64,000 bases of DNA from Desulforhopalus sp. IMCC35007 (GTDB lineage Bacteria; Desulfobacterota; Desulfobulbia; Desulfobulbales; Desulfocapsaceae). Both the position numbers and the translations under genes were made by a program. Of the stretch, positions 1-8,072 are shown in pieces. Numbering within the stretch: position 1 is the first letter of the stretch; every line of letters begins with the position of its first letter. The notes beneath the pieces are model-generated. The model searched no databases, was not told the origin of the DNA, and was given only the letters and a program-made list of their open reading frames with translations. The stretch lies in contig NZ_SWCN01000003.1 of NCBI RefSeq assembly GCF_005116575.1, positions 124,001 through 188,000 of the forward strand. Direction: 5' to 3'.

Positions 1-671
1 CCTTTACCCCCGCCAAGCACCGAAATAAAAGAATTTCGTCGATATTGCTCGTGAGTGAAACCTGCAACCTCAATCACATCACCACACTGCGAACAGGTGG
101 TTGTCTGGGCAACCTGACCGGGATTAAGAGTGACTACCTCCCGTGATCCGCACTCCTCACAGAAGACAACCCGCTGGAGAACCTCGGTCACAGGTGAAAC
201 CTTCGGCGGAGGGGTTGAAGAGATCGGATCTCTTGCTGTCATTTTTAATGCAGCGGCCTTGTACACCTTTTCAAGAAGTTGTTTTTTGTGTTCAGTGAGG
301 AGGTTTTTCTGGAAAATGAAATCTTTTGAAACAAAATCTACGGCACCATTTTTCAGAGTGTCAAAACAGCGGGCGGTTCCTTCCTCCGTTAAACTGGAAA
401 ACATGATTGTAGGAATAGGACGATGAATCATAAGATGCTGAAGCGCCGTCATGCCGTCCATGAGGGGCATTTCCATATCAAGCAGGATCACGTCAGGAGA
501 TGTCTTCAGGACCATATCTAGGGCTTCTATACCGTTCTGTGCTTCACCAACGATACGGATATTTTTAAACTCAGCAAAAATATCGCTCAAAAATCGGCGG
601 AATACTAATGAATCATCGACGATGAGAACAGAAACCTTTCGAGCCCCTTCTGAAGTATCTTCAAATTCCAT
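1..671 (-). CDS. CheB-like chemotaxis response regulator, C-terminus cut by window edge
   Basis: I translated this gene from the minus strand; it starts at 671 and runs off the left edge, so about 223 residues are visible. Residues 13-130 form a receiver domain of the CheB type, with acidic residues VDD at 18-20, phospho-acceptor Asp65 in LLDMEMP, and Lys116. A linker follows, then two CxxC pairs (Cys171/174 and Cys193/196) that look like a zinc ribbon. The visible end, SVLGGGKG, is where a CheB methylesterase or similar catalytic domain would begin. CheB enzymes demethylate chemoreceptors when phosphorylated. The zinc ribbon between receiver and effector is not part of the textbook CheB. It lies 72 nt downstream of nadD on the same strand. 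The effector domain identity is inferred because it is outside the window. Confidence 0.7.
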   Translation of the reverse strand, partial: MEFEDTSEGARKVSVLIVDDSLVFRRFLSDIFAEFKNIRIVGEAQNGIEALDMVLKTSPDVILLDMEMPLMDGMTALQHLMIHRPIPTIMFSSLTEEGTARCFDTLKNGAVDFVSKDFIFQKNLLTEHKKQLLEKVYKAAALKMTARDPISSTPPPKVSPVTEVLQRVVFCEECGSREVVTLNPGQVAQTTTCSQCGDVIEVAGFTHEQYRRNSFISVLGGGK

Positions 672-743
672 CTTACTTGCTTTCCGTTATATGGTTGTAG
701 ATCGTTATGCTTTTACAAAACGAATAAGATACAAAATTTTCTA

Positions 744-1382
744 TCAGTTGTACAAGTTATTTTCATTGATATAATTTGCAACTTCAGGAGAAAGGAACTC
801 CGACGCGTCACCTCCTTCTGCAAGAATTTTTCTGATTTTACGTGAGCAGATTTCTTTTGGTGCAGCAGAAAGAAGCGTAATATCTTTTGTATCACCCTCC
901 CCCTGCCAATGCCTGTGTTTACCTTTATAGCCAAGGTGGTCAAGAAAATTGTTAAACGATTCAGGGGAGTAACCCAATCGAGGAGACACCACCATTTGAG
1001 CCATGGTCAGCACTGTGCGGTACGATTTCCAGGTCATCAGCTCAAGAAAAGCATCCATTCCGATGATAAAAAAGAGACTGGTACCAGTAGGCAGCTCATT
1101 TTTAAGAGCAAAAAGTGTATCAACGGTATAGGAAGGTTTTTGCAGCCTGTTTTCTATGTCACTACAGGTAAAGTTGTCATGATTTCTGCACATGGCCTCT
1201 ACCATCCCAAGCCTGTGCAGAAAAGGTGTGGTGACCCTGTACTTATGTGGGGGTTGTGCCGCAGGAATAAAGAGGATCTCTTTTAAACCCACCTCTTTTA
1301 TAGCGTGCTGGGCAAGTTGCAGATGGCTGAGATGCACGGGATCAAATGTCCCGCCTAAGACACCGATCCTGGAGGATTTCAA
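744..1382 (-). CDS. nadD: Nicotinate-nucleotide adenylyltransferase
   Basis: NadD transfers AMP from ATP to nicotinate mononucleotide, making deamido-NAD in the cytoplasmic NAD pathway. The 212-residue product is of normal length. It opens with the nucleotidyltransferase signature GVLGGTFDPVH; the usual HxGH reads HLSH, so the glycine is a serine. A late EICSRKIR segment matches the ISSTxIR phosphate-binding motif. The start codon overlaps the proA stop by 4 nt (ATGA), so the two are translationally coupled at the end of the obg-proB-proA-nadD series. The other NAD gene in the window, nadK, is about 53 kb away. No second start is needed. Confidence 0.93.
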   Translation of the reverse strand: MKSSRIGVLGGTFDPVHLSHLQLAQHAIKEVGLKEILFIPAAQPPHKYRVTTPFLHRLGMVEAMCRNHDNFTCSDIENRLQKPSYTVDTLFALKNELPTGTSLFFIIGMDAFLELMTWKSYRTVLTMAQMVVSPRLGYSPESFNNFLDHLGYKGKHRHWQGEGDTKDITLLSAAPKEICSRKIRKILAEGGDASEFLSPEVANYINENNLYN

Positions 1383-2635
1383 CTTCTCACTTGCCCCTGC
1401 CCATATACAACAAACTTTCTGGTGGTCAACTCTTCAAGTCCCATGGGGCCATAGGCATGGAGCTTTGTTGTACTAATCCCTATTTCTGCACCAAGTCCAA
1501 GCTGCCCTCCATCGTTGAACCGGGTCGAGGCGTTAACCATCACAGCGGAGGCATCAATCTCTGTAATAAATCTCTGGGCGGTGGTGTAGTTTTCAGTAAG
1601 AATAGATTCCGTATGCTGTGACCCATAGCGGTAGATGTAATTCTTTGCCTCTTCAAAGCCGGAGACAACTTTTACGCACACCTTAAGGTCTAAAAACTCT
1701 GTGCCCCAGTCATTTTCTTCTGCAGCCACAACAATATCTGAAAGCTGTACTGATGCCGGACAACCTTTTATGGTGACATTTTTTTCGTGTAAGGCTTTTG
1801 CAAGAGCAGGTAAAAAGGACGGTGCAACATCTTTATGGATCAGGATGCCTTCCAGCGCATTACAGACACCCGGTCTATGGGTTTTTGAATTAATAATGAT
1901 TGGGATGGACTTAGTAAGATCAGCATCCTTATCCACGTATATATGACAGACACCTTTATAGTGTTTAAGAACTGGAATTCTCGAATGTTCGACGACAAAT
2001 CGGATCAGGCCTTCACCACCTCGCGGAATAACGAGGTCTATGGACTCCTCCTGCTGCAACAGAAAGGTGATTGCATTCCTGTCCGTGACAGGAATTACCT
2101 GGACAACATCAGGACTGATACCGTGCAGAGCCAATCCTTTTTTCAGTATTTCTGCTAGAATGAGATTCGAGTGAATAGCCTCCGAACCACCTCTTAATAT
2201 AACACCATTCCCTGTCTTGATGGCAAGTGCTGCTGCATCAACGGTAACATTTGGCCTTGATTCATAGATCATTGCAATGACACCCAGCGGGACACGCATT
2301 CTCCCCACCTGCAAACCGTTGGGTCTTTTACTATAATCTTCAATTTTCCCAATTGGATCGGGCAGAGCGATAAGTTCTTTTATCCCGGTAATCATGGAGT
2401 CAATAACACCATCTGACAGGGTAAGTCTGTCGAGCATGGCAGCGGAAAGGCCCTTTTCTTTTCCGGCGGTGAGATCCTTCTGATTTTCACTTTGTATATC
2501 AGCCTTTTCCGTGGCTAAAAGTCTGGCTACAGACTCGAGAACATCATTTTTAACCTGGGTGGAAAGAGACACAAGTGCTGTCGAGGCACTTTTAGTTTTT
2601 GCTGCAAGTTCTGCAATTGTTGTTTCAAGTGTCAT
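1379..2635 (-). CDS. proA: Gamma-glutamyl phosphate reductase
   Basis: ProA reduces gamma-glutamyl phosphate with NADPH to glutamate semialdehyde, the second step of proline synthesis. The 418-residue protein belongs to the aldehyde dehydrogenase superfamily. Visible family segments include VPLGVIAMIYESRPNVT near residue 115, LRGGSEAIHSN, and the catalytic-cysteine region RPGVCNALEG around residue 255. Length is typical. It lies 21 nt downstream of proB and overlaps nadD, giving a clear proB-proA-nadD operon. The third proline gene, proC, is at 53957. Confidence 0.96.
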   Translation of the reverse strand: MTLETTIAELAAKTKSASTALVSLSTQVKNDVLESVARLLATEKADIQSENQKDLTAGKEKGLSAAMLDRLTLSDGVIDSMITGIKELIALPDPIGKIEDYSKRPNGLQVGRMRVPLGVIAMIYESRPNVTVDAAALAIKTGNGVILRGGSEAIHSNLILAEILKKGLALHGISPDVVQVIPVTDRNAITFLLQQEESIDLVIPRGGEGLIRFVVEHSRIPVLKHYKGVCHIYVDKDADLTKSIPIIINSKTHRPGVCNALEGILIHKDVAPSFLPALAKALHEKNVTIKGCPASVQLSDIVVAAEENDWGTEFLDLKVCVKVVSGFEEAKNYIYRYGSQHTESILTENYTTAQRFITEIDASAVMVNASTRFNDGGQLGLGAEIGISTTKLHAYGPMGLEELTTRKFVVYGQGQVRS

Positions 2636-2656
2636 AAGGGTTTCCCTGGGTCTGAA

Positions 2657-3817
2657 TTATAAAATCACCATGTTATCGCGGTGCATGACCTCGTCGCTTT
2701 CTTTGTAACCGAGGAGCTTTCTGATGTCGTCTGTGCGAAGACCTTTGATTTTGTCGACCATATTATAACTGAAGTTAGTGAGGCCTACGGCTATTGCAAC
2801 ATCATTTTCATCAACACAGCGGACAGAATCACCCTTTTGAAAGGTTCCTTCAACTGCAATGATTCCAGAAGGCAGCAGAGATCGTCCGTTTTTTGTGATG
2901 GCATTGCAAGCGCCGGCATCCAACACCATTTTACCTTTAGGTTTTAATACATAGGCGATCCATCGCTTCCTGCTCTGCATTTTTTCTTTTTGAGGGAGGA
3001 AAAATGTCCCGATCATCTCCCCTGAAAAAAGATGTTCCAGGATATTTTTCTGTTTTCCCGGGCCAATAAAAGAGCTTCCCCCGCCGGCTGCCACCATTCG
3101 GGCGGCCTTGATCTTGCTCTGCATGCCGCCTGTACCAAGGACAGATTTACTATGGCCTGCCATGGACTGAATATTGTCATCGACTTGACACACAGTGTAA
3201 ATGGCCTTGGCATCCGGTGAGATTAACGGGTTTTTGTCATAGAGCGCATCTACATCGGTCAGACAGATAAACATATCCGCCTCTATCAGATTGGCAAGCA
3301 GTGCACCGAGATTATCATTATCACTAAATTTCAGTTCTTCGGTAGATACCGTATCATTTTCGTTGATAATCGGGATTACACCGTAATTAAAAAGTGTATG
3401 AATGGTATTTCTTACATTGAGATATCGTGTCCGGTGGGAGAGATCGGAATGGGTAAGCAGAATTTGGCCAATATTGTAACCGTATCGGGAAAAGGCCTCA
3501 TCGTAATCATGCATGAGCTGAGATTGCCCGATGGCTGCCAGGGCCTGCTTCTGTTTAATCGTCAGCTCCAGATCATCTTTTAAGTGCAGTTTTTTCTTTC
3601 CGGCCGCAACAGCTCCCGAAGACACTAAAATGACTTCACGGCCTGTATCTCTGAGAAAAGAGATTTCCTTGGCGAGATTATCTACAACATCCTGATCGAT
3701 GCCATCTTCGCAGGTAAGAATTGCGCTGCCAACTTTAACTACAACCCTTTTAGCCTTATCAAAAAGGGTCTGTCGGTGGTACAGACCCTCCTCCTGCGAC
3801 ATTTCATTCATCATCAC
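2657..3817 (-). CDS. proB: Glutamate 5-kinase with PUA domain
   Basis: ProB phosphorylates glutamate to open proline synthesis and is normally feedback-inhibited by proline. The 386-residue product has an amino-acid kinase domain (VVVKVGSAILT near residue 26, SSGAVAAG near 66, NENDTVS near 153) followed by a C-terminal PUA domain from about residue 285, the long ProB form. The N-terminus is roughly 20 residues longer than the E. coli enzyme. The start is uncertain: three ATG codons lie within the first six residues and no good Shine-Dalgarno precedes the first, although a purine-rich AGGAGGAGG lies inside the coding sequence just after them. It begins 159 nt after obg on the same strand. Confidence 0.93.
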   Translation of the reverse strand: MMMNEMSQEEGLYHRQTLFDKAKRVVVKVGSAILTCEDGIDQDVVDNLAKEISFLRDTGREVILVSSGAVAAGKKKLHLKDDLELTIKQKQALAAIGQSQLMHDYDEAFSRYGYNIGQILLTHSDLSHRTRYLNVRNTIHTLFNYGVIPIINENDTVSTEELKFSDNDNLGALLANLIEADMFICLTDVDALYDKNPLISPDAKAIYTVCQVDDNIQSMAGHSKSVLGTGGMQSKIKAARMVAAGGGSSFIGPGKQKNILEHLFSGEMIGTFFLPQKEKMQSRKRWIAYVLKPKGKMVLDAGACNAITKNGRSLLPSGIIAVEGTFQKGDSVRCVDENDVAIAVGLTNFSYNMVDKIKGLRTDDIRKLLGYKESDEVMHRDNMVIL

Positions 3818-3976
3818 GTAATTATAAGAAATATATCGATTAAATAATATTCACTCAACCGTTGCTCTGTCATCCCGATGAGGAGTCTGAGCCCCTGTTT
3901 TAGCACCTTATCATTTTTTGGTTGTTTTTTGCAATTGTACAAGATTTCAATCAAAAAGGCAGTTATCTGCGATTTC

Positions 3977-5005
<1,029 letters not shown>

Positions 5006-5020
5006 TTATTACTGGAATTC

Positions 5021-5060
5021 AAAAAAAAACTCGACCTTCAATACAGCATTGAGGTCGAGT
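5021..5060 (-). terminator. Rho-independent terminator after rpmA
   Basis: On the minus strand a 12-bp GC-containing stem with one bulged base (arms about 5048-5060 and 5030-5042) is followed at once by nine consecutive T residues (5021-5029 read as A on plus). It sits 60 nt beyond the rpmA stop and just before the obg start, so it should end most rplU-rpmA transcripts and reduce flow into obg. Confidence 0.88.
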
Positions 5061-5121
5061 CTATACTCCTGCTTGAATTACACCAGACGTAATTCCAGGA
5101 AAAGATGTCAGAGATACTTAT

Positions 5122-5379
5122 TTATGCTTCTGGGTATACGCTGACACGCTTTTTATTTTTACCAAAGTCCTCATAGGTAACGACACCATCGACCATGGCA
5201 AAGAGGGTATAATCTCTTCCACAACCTACATTGGTACCCGGATGTATTTTTGTGCCTAATTGTCGTACAAGAATATTTCCTGCTCTTACAATCTGACCAC
5301 CAAAGCGCTTGACACCTCTACGCTGACCACCACTGTCACGACCGTTACGTGAACTACCACCTGCTTTCTTATGAGCCAT
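5122..5379 (-). CDS. rpmA: 50S ribosomal protein L27
   Basis: L27 is a large-subunit protein whose N-terminal tail reaches the peptidyl-transferase centre. The 85-residue product starts [16 protein letters not shown], the standard L27 beginning with no cleavable Firmicutes-type N-terminal extension, and contains the family segment [15 protein letters not shown]. It is 75 nt downstream of rplU and followed by a strong terminator. Confidence 0.97.
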   Translation of the reverse strand: MAHKKAGGSSRNGRDSGGQRRGVKRFGGQIVRAGNILVRQLGTKIHPGTNVGCGRDYTLFAMVDGVVTYEDFGKNKKRVSVYPEA

Positions 5380-5454
5380 CTTACACTCCTTTCATGAACG
5401 ACTACTTCGTATCGTTTTTATACTTTTTATTAGGTCAATATCTAGATAGCGGAA

Positions 5455-5766
5455 CTAGGCAGATATCTCTTCAATTTTCAATGCAGTATAGGATTGTCTG
5501 TGGCCTTTTTTCAGGCGATACCCTTTACGTCGCTTTTTCTTAAAGATAATTATTTTCTTATCTTTGCCCTGCTCAGCGATTTTTGCGGTAACCTTTGCAT
5601 TTTCGAGAACTGGCTGGCCAATTTTCACATCATCGCCATCAGAAATCATAAGAACGTCGACGAGATCAATGCTGTCTCCAACGTTGCCCTCAAGCTTTTC
5701 AACACGAACTTGATCACCACACGCAACCTGATATTGTTTTCCACCTGTACGAACTATCGCATACAT
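5455..5766 (-). CDS. rplU: 50S ribosomal protein L21
   Basis: L21 binds 23S rRNA in the large subunit. I place the start at 5766, giving 103 residues beginning MYAIVRTGGKQYQV, the normal L21 start; an upstream in-frame ATG would add ten residues unlike any L21, and the AGAGG Shine-Dalgarno lies right before the chosen ATG. The C-terminus has the conserved KKRRKGYRLKKGHRQ basic segment. It is the first gene of the rplU-rpmA unit, with a good promoter at 5835-5863. Confidence 0.96.
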   Translation of the reverse strand: MYAIVRTGGKQYQVACGDQVRVEKLEGNVGDSIDLVDVLMISDGDDVKIGQPVLENAKVTAKIAEQGKDKKIIIFKKKRRKGYRLKKGHRQSYTALKIEEISA

Positions 5767-5834
5767 ATATAAACCTCTTTGAGAATATCTGTTCAACTTT
5801 CGACAAAATAACGGAAATATTGCAAGAACCAGGT

Positions 5835-5863
5835 ATTTAACACCTCATCAATGCTAATGTCAA
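5835..5863 (-). promoter_or_regulatory. Predicted sigma-70 promoter of rplU-rpmA
   Basis: Minus strand TTGACA (5858-5863), 17-nt spacer, TTAAAT (5835-5840). The -35 is a perfect consensus and the -10 matches at four of six bases. Predicted start near 5828 leaves a leader of about 60 nt before rplU. Confidence 0.6.
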
Positions 5864-5914
5864 TATTTTTCCATCTATTCTCTGTATTTTTTACATAACG
5901 ACACCTGAACTCAA

Positions 5915-5951
5915 AATGGCCCTCTGGAGATCTATACTCCAGAGGGCCATT
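5915..5951 (-). terminator. Perfect 15-bp hairpin, probable terminator of the AP2-like gene
   Basis: Arms 5915-5929 and 5937-5951 are perfectly complementary with a 7-nt loop. The hairpin lies 21 nt past the stop of the gene at 5973-6419. On the minus strand the stem runs into TTTT only, so the T tract is short, but the stem is GC-rich and very stable. It could also insulate the rplU promoter immediately downstream. Confidence 0.65.
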
Positions 5952-5972
5952 GATTCATTACAGTGTCTTCTA

Positions 5973-6419
5973 TTAGTTAGCGTACTCTAAGCGGGCTTTT
6001 TCCTTTTCAGAACGAATGGCACAGGCTCTGGTAAACGCTGATTTTTTCCCATGCTTTGCAATGGAAACGGATGTCTTGCCCTGCTTGCCCTGATGGGTGA
6101 CCCAACTCACCTCATAACGGTTCAACTTCTCGTTCAAACGGACCCCAACAACTCCTGTACCAGAATTGCTGACGGTCACCATATGTTTGTTTGTTCTCAC
6201 CTTGCCAAGTTTCTTTTCGGTTTTGTCGCGCCAACTGATAGCAGAAAGCAAACTGGAATAACGACCGCCACTTTTCCTATCAGAAAAGAATTTAGAATGG
6301 GTTTTACCTAAAAATCGGACTCTGACATACCAACCATGAGTTCGTTTGGACTCTTGATCAATTCGTGCTATATCTTTATGTTTTTCTAATAGAATTTTTT
6401 GTTTCTTGTCATCTTCCAT
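5973..6419 (-). CDS. Small basic protein with two AP2-like repeats
   Basis: The 148-residue product is rich in Lys and Arg. Two segments look like AP2/integrase-type three-strand-plus-helix DNA-binding units: residues 28-72 (start HGWYVRVRFLGKTHSKFF, then a helix-like AISWRDKTEKKL) and residues 87-144 (GVVGVRLNEKLNRYEVSW, then FTRACAIRSEKEKARL). AP2-like domains of this type occur in homing endonucleases and integrases, where they bind DNA; here there is no nuclease or recombinase domain attached. It has its own promoter and a stable terminator, so it is a single-gene unit between rplU and mazG. A role as a small DNA-binding or nucleoid protein is inference; I do not know a characterised homologue. 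Confidence 0.7.
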   Translation of the reverse strand: MEDDKKQKILLEKHKDIARIDQESKRTHGWYVRVRFLGKTHSKFFSDRKSGGRYSSLLSAISWRDKTEKKLGKVRTNKHMVTVSNSGTGVVGVRLNEKLNRYEVSWVTHQGKQGKTSVSIAKHGKKSAFTRACAIRSEKEKARLEYAN

Positions 6420-6737
6420 GAAACTACCTCAAAATTATTGTATCAATGATTACTGTAAATGATTTGCTAACGAATGACTTCTTATACCACAATGTGCTAC
6501 GCGTGTAAAACTGAAAAGTGCAAAAGTCTGCAATCCCATGTTGTTTGCAAAGCTCGCAATATATAAAAAACAGAGATAAATACCTGACAACAGATTCCAG
6601 CAAACTTTAATAGTGAGTTGCAAAGTCCTTGTCAATAAAAAAAAATTTATGCTGACAAAAAATATACTTGAAATATGTAGGCTTCCAAGAATTTTCCAAG
6701 GTCAGAGTAAAACCATTCCTCCTCGCCACGACACCTT
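6420..6737. other. 318-bp divergent intergenic region
   Basis: This AT-rich stretch separates the minus-strand AP2-like gene from the plus-strand mazG-like gene. It holds a convincing minus-strand promoter (6607-6635) and a weak plus-strand candidate (CTGACA at 6652-6657, 16-nt spacer, TATGTA). I see no open reading frame with a ribosome site. The leader of the AP2-like gene would be about 180 nt, unusually long for such a small gene. Confidence 0.5.
6607..6635 (-). promoter_or_regulatory. Predicted sigma-70 promoter of the AP2-like gene
   Basis: Minus strand TTGACA (6630-6635), 17-nt spacer, TATTAA (6607-6612). Perfect -35 and ideal spacing. The start would fall near 6600, about 180 nt upstream of the ATG at 6419. 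Confidence 0.6.
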
Positions 6738-7136
6738 ATGATGACAGATAACTACCCTAACTTACAGCAGCTCCTGGAGACCATTTGCACCTTACGTGGT
6801 GAAAACGGTTGCCCATGGGACAAGAAACAGACACCCGCTTCCCTGGTCAAATACCTCAAGGCGGAGACCACGGAATTAATAGAGGCCATATTAAATAATG
6901 ATACCGCAAACACCTGTGAGGAATTAGGAGATGTATTTTATATTTTAATCATGATCACTCTGCATAACCAGGAGTTGCAAAATTTTCGATTAGCTGATGT
7001 CTTTTCCGAAATCAACGAGAAGCTTATCCGCAGGCACCCTCACGTTTTTGCAGGCACCTCCTACAACGATGAGTCAGACCTCGAACGCCAGTGGAAGCAA
7101 ATTAAATCCGAGGAGAAACAGAAAAAAACTATTTGA
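6738..7136 (+). CDS. mazG: MazG-family nucleotide pyrophosphohydrolase, single-domain form
   Basis: MazG proteins hydrolyse NTPs or dNTPs to monophosphates and pyrophosphate and are thought to clear aberrant nucleotides. The 132-residue product has ENGCPWDKKQT near residue 22, the helical ETTELIEAI segment and EELGDVFYILIMI, which supply the metal-binding acidic residues. It corresponds to one MazG domain only; the E. coli protein has two and about twice the length. Start is ATGATG at 6738; the second ATG is equally possible. The -35 of the following rpsF promoter overlaps its stop codon. Confidence 0.88.
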   Translation: MMTDNYPNLQQLLETICTLRGENGCPWDKKQTPASLVKYLKAETTELIEAILNNDTANTCEELGDVFYILIMITLHNQELQNFRLADVFSEINEKLIRRHPHVFAGTSYNDESDLERQWKQIKSEEKQKKTI

Positions 7137-7161
7137 CACAGCCTGGTCATACTAGTAATGT
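7133..7161 (+). promoter_or_regulatory. Predicted promoter of the rpsF ribosomal operon
   Basis: TTGACA at 7133-7138 (perfect consensus, overlapping the mazG stop), 17-nt spacer, TAATGT at 7156-7161 (three of six). The transcript would begin near 7168 and carry a leader of about 165 nt before rpsF. Confidence 0.5.
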
Positions 7162-7174
7162 AAGCAGTTTTTAT

Positions 7175-7278
7175 ATGGGCACAAGAATAACACATATAAT
7201 CTTGTGCCCATGGATTATTGCAGGTGTACATAGGGTGTGCCTGCCCCTTCTCGCTCTCTGCCGAATGCATAGTGCGAG
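7175..7278 (+). promoter_or_regulatory. Structured leader of rpsF, candidate S6:S18 autoregulatory RNA
   Basis: Three hairpins can be drawn by eye. The first has perfect 12-bp arms at 7175-7186 and 7200-7211; the second pairs 7221-7229 with 7235-7243 (9 bp with three G-U pairs); the third has a short stem 7250-7254 with 7274-7278 and carries CCGA in its loop. rpsF leaders in several bacteria bind the S6:S18 complex to repress translation, and CCG is part of that motif. Assignment to that family is inference from position and the CCGA; the structure has not been compared with a covariance model. Confidence 0.4.
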
Positions 7279-7333
7279 GGCCGACAAACGGAAAATTTTT
7301 CCGTTACAACCATGAGTCCACGAGGAGGAAATC

Positions 7334-7762
7334 ATGAGAAGGTATGAAACGATCGCGATTCTTCGCCCAAATGCTGGCGAAGAAGAGATCAACAAAGTCA
7401 TTGAAACAACAACCCAGATCATCAATGATGAGCAAGGTACCATCATTGAACTGAATAAGTGGGGCATGAAAAAGCTTGCCTACCTTATCAAGAAAGAAAC
7501 CCTGGGTTACTACGTATTTTTTGACTACGCAGCAACTCCTGCTGCAGTTACTGAAATTGAGAGAAAGTATCGTATCGATGATGTGGTTCTGAAGTATATG
7601 ACCATTAAAACTGCAGCTGCCATCACTGAAGAGGGTGTGCAAGAGGCAATCGCAGCAGTTGGTGTCAGAGCAGCTAAAGAGGCGGAAGCCACCGACGCTG
7701 ACAACGAATCTGACGATTCCGATGACGACGACAACGACAACGACCACGACAGCGAAGAATAA
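7334..7762 (+). CDS. rpsF: 30S ribosomal protein S6 with long acidic tail
   Basis: S6 binds the central domain of 16S rRNA as a dimer with S18. Residues 1-95 (MRRYETIAILRPN, then KWGMKKLAYLIKKETLGYY) are standard S6. The last 25 or so residues are almost all Asp, Glu, Ser and Asn, a low-complexity acidic tail; E. coli S6 also has an acidic tail that is extended by glutamate ligation. A strong GAGGAGG lies 7 nt before the ATG. It heads the rpsF-rpsR-DUF2232-rplI operon, and rpsR follows after 43 nt. Confidence 0.96.
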   Translation: MRRYETIAILRPNAGEEEINKVIETTTQIINDEQGTIIELNKWGMKKLAYLIKKETLGYYVFFDYAATPAAVTEIERKYRIDDVVLKYMTIKTAAAITEEGVQEAIAAVGVRAAKEAEATDADNESDDSDDDDNDNDHDSEE

Positions 7763-7805
7763 ATTTATCTTATCATTTTAGTTAATAACTCAGGAGGGTA
7801 CCACA

Positions 7806-8051
7806 ATGGCACCAAGACCACAGAAAAAATTATTTTCCCGTCGCAAAACCTGTAGGTTTTGCTCTGACAAAGAGATCACCATAAACTACAAAGACGTAAA
7901 AACTCTTAGAAATTTTGTTTCTGAAAGAGGAAAAATCATTCCTCGCAGAATTGTAGGAACATGCGCGACACACCAGCGCCAGCTTTGTGAAGCTATTAAG
8001 CAGGCAAGGCAGATCGCATTTTTGCCTTACTCAGGCTCTTCGCAGGGCTGA
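7806..8051 (+). CDS. rpsR: 30S ribosomal protein S18
   Basis: S18 partners S6 on the small-subunit platform. The 81-residue product has the family core: a KTCRFC segment (a Cys pair), [19 protein letters not shown] and [14 protein letters not shown]. The motif CRFC with the later Cys is compatible with a zinc-containing S18. An AGGAGG precedes the start. It is the second gene of the rpsF operon. Confidence 0.96.
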   Translation: MAPRPQKKLFSRRKTCRFCSDKEITINYKDVKTLRNFVSERGKIIPRRIVGTCATHQRQLCEAIKQARQIAFLPYSGSSQG

Positions 8052-8072
8052 TAAGATAAGCAGGTTACAAAG

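Noticed and set aside
3818-3976. Possible riboswitch or ribozyme between obg and proB
   Set aside because: No recognisable riboswitch core or hammerhead consensus (CUGAUGA...GAAA) on either strand.
7287-7305. Inverted repeat AACGG...CCGTT before rpsF as a terminator
   Set aside because: It lies just ahead of the ribosome site and is not followed by a T tract; if it has a role, it is in the leader.
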